Positions 38,203 to 43,917 of a stretch of DNA of 43,917 nt are shown here, piece after piece. The stretch covers positions 1 to 43,917 of the forward strand of contig NZ_BPFD01000040.1 of NCBI RefSeq assembly GCF_019655335.1, in the 5' to 3' direction. The notes under the pieces are model-generated. The model ran no database searches. It saw nothing but the letters and a program-made list of their open reading frames with translations, and was not told the origin of the DNA. Origin of the DNA: Shewanella hafniensis (lineage in GTDB: Bacteria; Pseudomonadota; Gammaproteobacteria; Enterobacterales; Shewanellaceae). The translations under genes and the position numbers were made by a program. Every line of letters starts with the position of its first letter. Positions within the stretch are counted from its first letter, which is position 1.

Positions 38203-38739
38203 TCATTTTGTCGGTGGGAACTGCGCCAAAATTCGGCTAACGGCTTTGACGGTATCTTGGGCTTTCTCATTGCCGCCTGCATCGAAATCATAACTGTCGC
38301 TACCACGCCAAATGAGTGTTTTGGTTTTAGGGTCGACAATATCTATCTGAATAGTTTGAATTTTAGCGGTATCACTGCCCAGTGGTACCCCAACGCTAGT
38401 GCCAATTCCTATGCCCCCTGAACGGCCGAATGTGCCAGTGCCTAATCCAATCGATAACCCTGAATCCTTAGGTTTATCTTGGGTCAGTAGGGCGTAGGCG
38501 ACGTTAAAGTCGGGGGCTTGGGTATTTTCGACAAAGCCTTTTTGAGTCAACTGGTTGTTAATTTCGACTTGAATGCGCTGGGCGCTGAGTGGGTCGTCTG
38601 TGGGCTGTGGCGTTAGCTGGGTAAAGCTGTGCAGTGTGCTGAAGTCGTAATTGAGATCGTAATCGTTTTTCGGTTTACTGCTGCAGGCGCTTAATAAGGC
38701 AACAGCGACGAGCAGACTGGCAAAGTGACGGTATCCCAT
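38203..38739 (-). CDS. DUF4136 family lipoprotein
   Basis: A 178-residue predicted lipoprotein, with lipobox LLSAC (Cys19) after a short signal peptide. YDLNYDFSTLHSFTQL and the C-terminal region from IQIDIVDPKTKTLIWRGSDSY to AVSRILAQFPP are the usual DUF4136 landmarks. A glycine-rich stretch (GLSIGLGTGTFGRSGGIGIGTSVG) sits in the middle. The function is unknown; members are outer-membrane or periplasmic. The ATG at 38739 with GGAG seven bases upstream is chosen over the 11-residue longer frame. Part of its coding sequence (38361-38389) nearly duplicates an intergenic hairpin at 32878-32906. Confidence 0.88.
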   Translation of the reverse strand: MGYRHFASLLVAVALLSACSSKPKNDYDLNYDFSTLHSFTQLTPQPTDDPLSAQRIQVEINNQLTQKGFVENTQAPDFNVAYALLTQDKPKDSGLSIGLGTGTFGRSGGIGIGTSVGVPLGSDTAKIQTIQIDIVDPKTKTLIWRGSDSYDFDAGGNEKAQDTVKAVSRILAQFPPTK

Positions 38740-38945
38740 GATAGTGCTCCAAGTTGTACAAACTCTGTTCAATGTGCCTTGATTAAGGTTGTTTCTGCAA
38801 GTACTTTAGATAAGTGTGTTGTATTTGAATCGCTTTAAACGCCACTTTGCAGCTTCATTTTTAGCAAAGGTCGATTATCCATGATTCATTTGGGCATACC
38901 GCATCGTGAGAACAGCTCATTTTGACAGAGGAATAGCGGCGGGTT

Positions 38946-39251
38946 ATGGAACAGTTAGCCTTTTTTGATATCCCCAGTCCCTGTATCGGTGTGTGTCAAA
39001 CTGATGCGCGCGGTTACTGTAATGGTTGCCTGCGAAGCCGTGACGAAAGATTCAATTGGTTAACGTTTTCAGATGCGCAAAAGTATGATGTCATTCGGCT
39101 GTGCACTCAACGTAAACGCCGTCGCCAGTTGGCGATGATGAAAGCAAGGCAAGCGCAAATAGAGCAAGAAAGGGCGGCGTTAAATCCGCAGTTGAATTTT
39201 GAGCCTGAGCCCGAAGCCGATCTGGATTTTGGTGGCTTCGAGCTAGACTAA
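38946..39251 (+). CDS. DUF1289 family protein
   Basis: A 101-residue protein whose N-terminal half is DUF1289. IPSPCIGVCQTDARGYCNGCLRSRDERFNWLTFSD contains four cysteines in a CxxxC...CxxC arrangement that could hold a metal or Fe-S cluster. The rest is a basic helical stretch (QRKRRRQLAMMKARQAQIEQE) and an acidic tail. There is no signal peptide. Its biochemical role is not known. It is a lone plus-strand gene between two minus-strand units. Confidence 0.88.
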   Translation: MEQLAFFDIPSPCIGVCQTDARGYCNGCLRSRDERFNWLTFSDAQKYDVIRLCTQRKRRRQLAMMKARQAQIEQERAALNPQLNFEPEPEADLDFGGFELD

Positions 39252-39381
39252 TAGTTTGAATTGCAAGTTAACTAGGCCAGTTAAATAGTCTTGTTTAACT
39301 CACTTGTTTTACTGGCTTGTAGAATTAGCGCGTTAGATGAATAACAGAACCGCAGCCGTTTAATCCCTATCCCAATCCCTA

Positions 39382-40650
39382 TTACAGCTTGCGCTTCTTC
39401 GGCCAGATTAAATTAAATCGGGTATGTTGCGCATCGCTAGTGACGCTCACATTCCCTTGATGCCGCTGCATAATCCGTTTAATGATCGCCAGTCCCAAAC
39501 CGTGTCCCTTATTGCCATTTTGCACCGATTGGCTGCGATAAAAAGGCTCGAACACTTTAGGTAAATCTACTGCTGGTATAGGTTCGCCGTCGTTACTCAC
39601 ACTTAAATTGACCCTATGCTGGGTCTGCTTAACTTCAATAACGATTTCAGTACGGGCAAAGCGTTGGGCATTGGTCAGTAAATTCTGCAGCGCACGTTCA
39701 ATTAATGCGGGTTCCCCAAACAAGGGCAGTTTTTCGACTTCTGTTTTAAGGGTAATAGGTGTTGGGCTCAAGCTTTCTAGACGCTTAATGCTTTGATTGA
39801 TGAGATTAATTAAATCGTACTCATCTAACTGGATACCTTCTCGCTGGGACTCTAAGCTGGCGTAGGTTAGCAGTTCCTGAAGCAAGTCTTCCATTTCTTT
39901 GATATCGAGCTGCATCTCATCGAGAAAGTCTTGGCGCTTTTGTTCGTCCGAATCAGGCTGACAATACATGGGCATGAGTGCAAGGGCGAATTTGAGCCTC
40001 GCCAGCGGCGTGCGGATCTCATGGGATACCGCATTAGACAGGTGTTTCTGGTTTTCTATCAAGGCACTAATATGCCGCGCCATTTCATTAAAGGTATTGG
40101 CTAAGGGTTTGACTTGGGAACGATTTGATAGGGTAATTCGCGTGTCCCATTTCGCTTCGCCAAACTCTTTAGTGGCCTTACGTAGTATGCTCAAATCCCG
40201 AGAAAGCGGGCCAACCCAAATTAGCGCAACGAGGGCGAGTGATAAATAAAAGAACAGGGTGAACAGGCTGCGAAGGTTGCCTCTAGGATCGATGTCCAGC
40301 GGCCCTGCCATTAAGACTTGATCGCCGACTCGGATAAATTGCAGCAGAATATCGTCATTGGTCGTGGTAGTGAACACCTTGCTTGTGCTTAGCGCTTGAT
40401 TGTCTGCCAGCGCGACTTGATCGGCACTGAGCAATTGCAACGGCATCACAGGATTGGCAGGGATCGCCTCCAGATACCTTTGGCGGGTATCGGGAGGCAG
40501 TTCCGCTAACAATTGCGCCAAGGCCACTAATGGCGCATCGAGGGCGTTATTGTCATCCACATTTTTCTGCCACAAGCTGTCGAGTGTCCAGCCAATCCCA
40601 AGCACGCTGAGACTGAGTAGCAGATATAAACTGATAAAGAGACGTTTCAC
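39382..40650 (-). CDS. Membrane sensor histidine kinase, RstB-like
   Basis: A 422-residue kinase partner of the adjacent regulator. Membrane segments at about 4-24 and 128-147 enclose a roughly 100-residue periplasmic sensor, followed by a HAMP domain (to about 200). The H-box is SNAVSHEIRTPLARLK with phosphoacceptor His210, and the HATPase domain shows LLTNAQRFA, VSNDGEPIP and GHGLGLAIIKRI. The start appears to be GTG at 40650, 11 bases after the regulator stop, with only a weak ribosome site. The order MipA, DUF3019, regulator, kinase suggests it senses an envelope condition. Confidence 0.93.
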   Translation of the reverse strand: MKRLFISLYLLLSLSVLGIGWTLDSLWQKNVDDNNALDAPLVALAQLLAELPPDTRQRYLEAIPANPVMPLQLLSADQVALADNQALSTSKVFTTTTNDDILLQFIRVGDQVLMAGPLDIDPRGNLRSLFTLFFYLSLALVALIWVGPLSRDLSILRKATKEFGEAKWDTRITLSNRSQVKPLANTFNEMARHISALIENQKHLSNAVSHEIRTPLARLKFALALMPMYCQPDSDEQKRQDFLDEMQLDIKEMEDLLQELLTYASLESQREGIQLDEYDLINLINQSIKRLESLSPTPITLKTEVEKLPLFGEPALIERALQNLLTNAQRFARTEIVIEVKQTQHRVNLSVSNDGEPIPAVDLPKVFEPFYRSQSVQNGNKGHGLGLAIIKRIMQRHQGNVSVTSDAQHTRFNLIWPKKRKL

Positions 40651-40661
40651 TGTATGTGTGC

Positions 40662-41375
40662 TTAGTTATTCCAGGCTTCAGGCGCAAAGAGGTAACCTTG
40701 TCCCCAAACGGTTTTAATTCTGAAAGGTGTCTCGATATTATCGTTGAGTTTTTTACGTAATCTAGAGATACGCACGTCAATTTTTCGATCTTTACCGTCA
40801 AAATCAATATTGAGTAACAGCTGATAAATATACTGACGGCTGAGCACTTGGCCCGCTTGTGAGGCCAGTAACCACAGTAACTCGAATTCATGGCTGGTGA
40901 GATCGATTTCAGTTTCATTGAGGCGAATCGCGTGGGTATGCGGGTCGATACTCAGTTTACCAAAGGTCAAGCAGTGGGATTCCGCCTGAGGTGGTTGATT
41001 CTGACGGCGCAGTAAGTTGTTGATCCGCGCCACTAACAGGGCAGGATCGACGGGCTTAACCACATAGTCATCGGCACCGAGTTCTAGTCCTTTGATTTGA
41101 TCTTCGCTTGAGCCAAGTGCGCTCATCAATAGGATTGGGCCAGCAAAATAGTCGGGCAGTTTCTCACACAGGGTGAGGCCATCCATGCCCGGGAGCATAA
41201 TGTCTAACAGTATGATATCTGGCTTGTAATTGATTAATCGCGTTAATACTGTGTCGCCACGGCGTTCAACTTCAACATGCATACCATGGGATTTTAGGTA
41301 ATCTACAATCAAGTTTGCTAGGCGAACGTCGTCTTCAACCAATAATACTCTGTGGTTCGATTGTGGGCTTGTCAT
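40662..41375 (-). CDS. OmpR-family response regulator, RstA-like
   Basis: A 237-residue regulator. The receiver has the acidic pair EDD (14-16), phospho-acceptor Asp58 in ILLDIMLPGMDGL and the lysine in YVVKPV. The C-terminal winged helix ends RIKTVWGQGYLFAPEAWNN, very like E. coli RstA (LFAPHAW). Its ATG overlaps the stop of the DUF3019 gene (TAATG), with GGAG ten bases upstream inside that gene, so translation is coupled. Targets are unknown; autoregulation of the operon is likely by analogy. Confidence 0.94.
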   Translation of the reverse strand: MTSPQSNHRVLLVEDDVRLANLIVDYLKSHGMHVEVERRGDTVLTRLINYKPDIILLDIMLPGMDGLTLCEKLPDYFAGPILLMSALGSSEDQIKGLELGADDYVVKPVDPALLVARINNLLRRQNQPPQAESHCLTFGKLSIDPHTHAIRLNETEIDLTSHEFELLWLLASQAGQVLSRQYIYQLLLNIDFDGKDRKIDVRISRLRKKLNDNIETPFRIKTVWGQGYLFAPEAWNN

Positions 41376-41785
41376 TAAAATAAACTCCAAGGGTTGCGGT
41401 AACGTCTGCGAACCTGAGGTTGTGATGCAGAAGTGATTTTAAGTTTGGCACCAGCCAAAGTTTGGTTACTGTCTTTACTCACCATGACAAATTGAATATC
41501 CGTCATAGTGTGGATTTTCATGCTTAACGTATGGGTTGAAACTGAATCACTGCACCATTTGGGATAGGCGGCATTGTCGGACAAAATACAGATAAGCTCA
41601 TCTTTGGCGAGTTCCCACTGCAGTTCAATATAGACGTCGCAGGCTTCTGTTTCTGAACTGGTAATACAAATTTCAGGTGTGAGTTTTAATGCCGCATCGC
41701 GAGTTTTAGCTTGAGCAGAACTTGGGCCCATCAAGCCGAGGCTTAGACCAAGAAAGCAAAGCAAGCTTAACTGAGGCAGCGTCAC
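41375..41785 (-). CDS. DUF3019 family secreted protein
   Basis: A 136-residue protein with a signal peptide (cut after SSAQA, about residue 26). The mature part starts TRDAALKLTPEICITSSETEACDVYIELQW. Four cysteines (40, 49, 66, 78) could form two disulfides, and the C-terminus is basic and aromatic (RRRYRNPWSLF). I recognise it as DUF3019, a family seen beside OmpR-type two-component genes; the biochemical role is unknown. The GTG start lies five bases after the MipA stop, and the stop overlaps the regulator start. A periplasmic accessory to the sensor kinase is a reasonable inference. Confidence 0.82.
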   Translation of the reverse strand: MTLPQLSLLCFLGLSLGLMGPSSAQAKTRDAALKLTPEICITSSETEACDVYIELQWELAKDELICILSDNAAYPKWCSDSVSTHTLSMKIHTMTDIQFVMVSKDSNQTLAGAKLKITSASQPQVRRRYRNPWSLF

Positions 41786-41790
41786 TAACG

Positions 41791-42654
41791 TTAGAACCTA
41801 TAGGCTGCGCCGATAAAGTAGGTGCTGCTATAGTCTTGGTCTAACAAGGGACTGGCGGCAATCTCATCGGCAATTAGAGTGTAACGAACTGCCAAGAGTA
41901 GATCCCAATTGTCAGTTAATATATAACGGGCCGTCATTTCCGCACCTTTATCCCAACCTGATTTTGCTTGATATTGTTCACTCCAATAGGCGTTTTCACT
42001 TGGCCTAACGCCATAATAATAATCCACTACTGCTTGGCTCTTCCAATCAAACACCAGTGCGAATTCAAAAATGAAACGATCGTAATCCCAGCCATAGGTC
42101 CATTTTATTTGTGCTTCTGAACCTTGATGAACATTAAACATATCATGGGTGTATGCCAATCGAATAATGCCGAGTCTGGTATAGATGAATGCTTCGGCAC
42201 CGCCAAGTAGGGTGAAGTTCCGCGTCTCTAAAGAATTAAATTCACGTTCGGGCTCAGTCGACAAAGACATGTTATTTATGGCTTTGGCTTCAATTTGTGT
42301 ACCGCGGTTCAAAAAGATATTCGATGGATCCCATCGGTAGAAATAGGCTCTATCTAAGCTATAACTGGTGACGAGATTGAACGTGAAGCTTTCTTGCTCG
42401 GCTAAGGTGTAGCCTAAATTACCATTATCGAAGAACCAGTGTTCGCCGTAGTAGGCCACTGTAGGGATAAAGAACAGTGGAATATCGTCAAAATCCTTGA
42501 GTGGATTGCTTTTTTGCCCCCAGCCAATGGCGACGCCAAGATCCCAGTTGTTCATCTCAATGCATTGATTTTCTGATGCACAGGCTTCTTTCGCCATTCC
42601 AACAGAGGGCAAAATACTTAAACTTGTAATGAGGACAAAAAGAATGCGATACAT
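41791..42654 (-). CDS. MipA/OmpV family outer-membrane protein
   Basis: A 287-residue predicted beta-barrel with a signal peptide (cut near GMA-KEA, about residue 21). Amphipathic strands run throughout, ending in the C-terminal Phe of AAYRF. NWDLGVAIGWGQKSNPLKDFDDIPLFFIPTVAYYGEHWFFDNGNLGYTL is typical of MipA/OmpV. Two cysteines lie near the mature N-terminus (KEACASENQC). It is the first gene of the four-gene unit with DUF3019, regulator and kinase, and a similar ompV-regulator-kinase arrangement exists in Vibrio as I recall. Confidence 0.9.
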   Translation of the reverse strand: MYRILFVLITSLSILPSVGMAKEACASENQCIEMNNWDLGVAIGWGQKSNPLKDFDDIPLFFIPTVAYYGEHWFFDNGNLGYTLAEQESFTFNLVTSYSLDRAYFYRWDPSNIFLNRGTQIEAKAINNMSLSTEPEREFNSLETRNFTLLGGAEAFIYTRLGIIRLAYTHDMFNVHQGSEAQIKWTYGWDYDRFIFEFALVFDWKSQAVVDYYYGVRPSENAYWSEQYQAKSGWDKGAEMTARYILTDNWDLLLAVRYTLIADEIAASPLLDQDYSSTYFIGAAYRF

Positions 42655-43017
42655 GATTTAACGATTAAGGGCTGAGGTTAACAATACAGAAAAACAGATT
42701 AGCATTTTATGCCCAATCCAACAGTGGTTTCATTCGCAGGGATGCAAAATGATACAGCTATCAATTAAATAGTAAATTTGTAGATCGCACAATACCTTGA
42801 TAGTCATGCTAAAAGCCTATTTTTGTGGCTTTCGTACGGTTAATTGTAGATGTTAAATTTTGTATTCGATAGGTTTCGTCTGTAACTGAAATGATGTTAA
42901 TTGTGAGCAATATAGCTTTTTTCTTGAAAAGAATAATGCCATTCGCGGTTGTGAACGGCATTTAATGAAGCTGAATAACGCGATGTTGCGGTAATAACAC
43001 AGAGATTAGAATGAAGA
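42655..43017. other. Gene-free stretch upstream of the MipA operon
   Basis: About 360 bases with no convincing open frame. It must contain the promoter of the MipA-DUF3019-regulator-kinase unit (minus strand) and holds the terminator of the small secreted-protein gene at 42935-42962. It is strongly AT-rich; I see no clear regulator box. Confidence 0.6.
42926..42962 (-). terminator. Terminator of the small secreted-protein gene
   Basis: On the minus strand AATGCCGTTC pairs with GAATGGCATT (one wobble) around an eight-base loop, followed by ATTCTTTTC. It lies about 55 bases past the stop codon. Confidence 0.7.
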
Positions 43018-43254
43018 TTAATTAACCTCAGTAACCGACTTGTAGCCCATTTCTGTCAGTTGATCGTTTACACAATCAAGCACATATTGTTTTAGCTCTG
43101 CATTTTCGACTTGATCTTCAGAGGCCATCTGCTGGCACACTTCTTTCAGCTGAGCGATATCGGCTGCTGGTGCAGGCGGTAAAGAGGAGTCGTCAGCAAA
43201 GGTCGTGAAGCTAACTAATGCCAATAGGGTGAAAACAGCTGATAACTTATTCAT
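43018..43254 (-). CDS. Small secreted protein of unknown family
   Basis: A 78-residue protein with a signal peptide (cut after TTFA, residue 20) and a mature part of 58 residues. That part has a proline/alanine segment (DDSSLPPAPAAD) and then a helical region with two cysteines (40 and 61) spaced as for a helical hairpin disulfide (EVCQQMASEDQVE and YVLDCVNDQL). I do not recognise the family with certainty. The ATG at 43254 has AAAGGAAA upstream, and its own terminator follows, so it is probably a real monocistronic gene. Confidence 0.78.
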   Translation of the reverse strand: MNKLSAVFTLLALVSFTTFADDSSLPPAPAADIAQLKEVCQQMASEDQVENAELKQYVLDCVNDQLTEMGYKSVTEVN

Positions 43255-43917
43255 TTTATTTCCTTTAGTTATGTATTGTTAACCACAGATTAAGAAGCAT
43301 TCTCTTAATACCACTGCGCCAACACCAGCAATTTATCACTGCTATTCTGTTTTAGATATAAATAATTTTTACCTTTTGGGGTTAAGGTTTTTTAGCTTGT
43401 TTTCCTTTGATTCGCTTCAAGTAAATCTGATGTTTAAGTGCTGAACCATTGGCTTAGCATTAGCCATTATCCCAACTGATATACCTGTTTAGCTTAGTAT
43501 CGGCGATAAGGGCTTTATACAAAGCTTATGCGATGATGGCGTCGCGTTTAATTTATGGATTAGCTTCTAGGGAAAATCTGGCCCCGAGGAGTCGGTATTT
43601 TTAAAAAGTGCCACTTACATCACCTTAATCATGGATTTGCGATGGAGTGCTATATTCTTACTGTTTTAACCCCAATTTTGATTAAGGTTTTAAGGGGGCA
43701 TAATGTTAAACCATGCGGCAGTTATAAAAAGTTGCATTAAATGCGATATGAAGCAGGTTGTAGCAGGTTGACTGCCTAGAATATTGAATTGAAAAGAATT
43801 AATTTTTAACTCAATTTCTGATGTGGTTTTCTTGCTAATATTATTTATTTAAGTCTTTGTTTTTAATTTATATTTGTTCTAACTTATTCATTTTTAATGA
43901 TTTCATTGCCAAGGTTG
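43255..43917. other. Gene-free terminal stretch
   Basis: About 660 AT-rich bases with no frame long enough to be convincing on either strand. The promoter of the small secreted-protein gene must be at its left end. The only coding-like signal is a 22-codon frame at 43703-43771 behind a strong ribosome site. The next gene presumably starts beyond the window. Confidence 0.6.
43703..43771 (+). CDS. Possible 22-residue peptide, speculative
   Basis: An ATG at 43703 follows AAGGGGG (43692-43698), an unusually strong ribosome site. The 22 codons include Cys11 and Cys14 (CIKC) and end TGA at 43771. No terminator or attenuator structure was seen right after. It could be a leader peptide of the gene beyond the window edge or chance; there is no family to compare. 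Confidence 0.22.
   Translation: MLNHAAVIKSCIKCDMKQVVAG

Noticed and set aside
43751..43769. Direct repeat AGCAGGTTG twice as a repeat element
   Set aside because: Two nine-base copies are too short to distinguish from chance.

Overview
The window looks like a chromosomal segment of a gammaproteobacterium of the Shewanella type. The evidence is moderate GC with an AT-leaning wobble position, proteins close to E. coli and Vibrio core proteins (IspB, ObgE, PurT, CysP, DjlA, YiaV), and several families I associate with Shewanella and relatives (DUF3144, DUF3718, DUF3019, DUF3142). No rRNA, tRNA, insertion sequence, prophage or CRISPR array was seen. Genus assignment is inference from protein recognition, not from a search.

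Layout. 1-2100: a LysE/RhtB exporter behind a promoter and terminator-like leader, then two minus-strand genes, a DUF3144 protein and an orphan prepilin. 2100-8480: ung, ispB (minus), then rplU-rpmA and obgE with good sigma70 promoters, a yjjP/yjjB-like exporter pair, folA and a small DUF3718 secreted protein. 8740-10870: a chemoreceptor with a near-consensus flagellar sigma28 promoter that overlaps the end of apaH. 10865-17800 (minus): the envelope and housekeeping cluster lptD-surA-pdxA-rsmA-apaG-apaH, with a sigmaE-like promoter before lptD. Divergent from it is amgK-murU (cell-wall sugar recycling), then djlA, an outer-membrane beta-barrel and a D-2-hydroxyacid dehydrogenase.

22270-29400 (minus): a coupled pair of uncharacterised lipoproteins (a DUF3142 TIM-barrel-like protein and a large TPR-like protein), a long-form RluA-family pseudouridine synthase, and purT. 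29660-32830 (plus): yiaW-yiaV (DUF3302 plus HlyD-type adaptor) closed by a UUCG-loop terminator, then a Ycf46-like AAA+ ATPase. 32967-38109: the thiosulfate/sulfate importer cysP-cysT-cysW-cysA (minus) and divergent cysM (plus), together an assimilatory route from extracellular thiosulfate to cysteine. A 31-bp tandem duplication sits at the end of cysA. 38200-42660: a DUF4136 lipoprotein, a DUF1289 protein, and a tightly packed operon of MipA/OmpV barrel, DUF3019 protein, OmpR-type regulator and histidine kinase. 42660-43917: one small secreted protein and long stretches without a convincing gene.

Most of the window is conserved core genome. The best candidates for undescribed biology are the DUF3142/TPR lipoprotein pair and the MipA-DUF3019-two-component operon. 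Smaller sequence curiosities are a 29-nt near-identical stretch shared by an intergenic hairpin and a lipoprotein gene, paired 16-bp palindromes, and the cysA tandem duplication.
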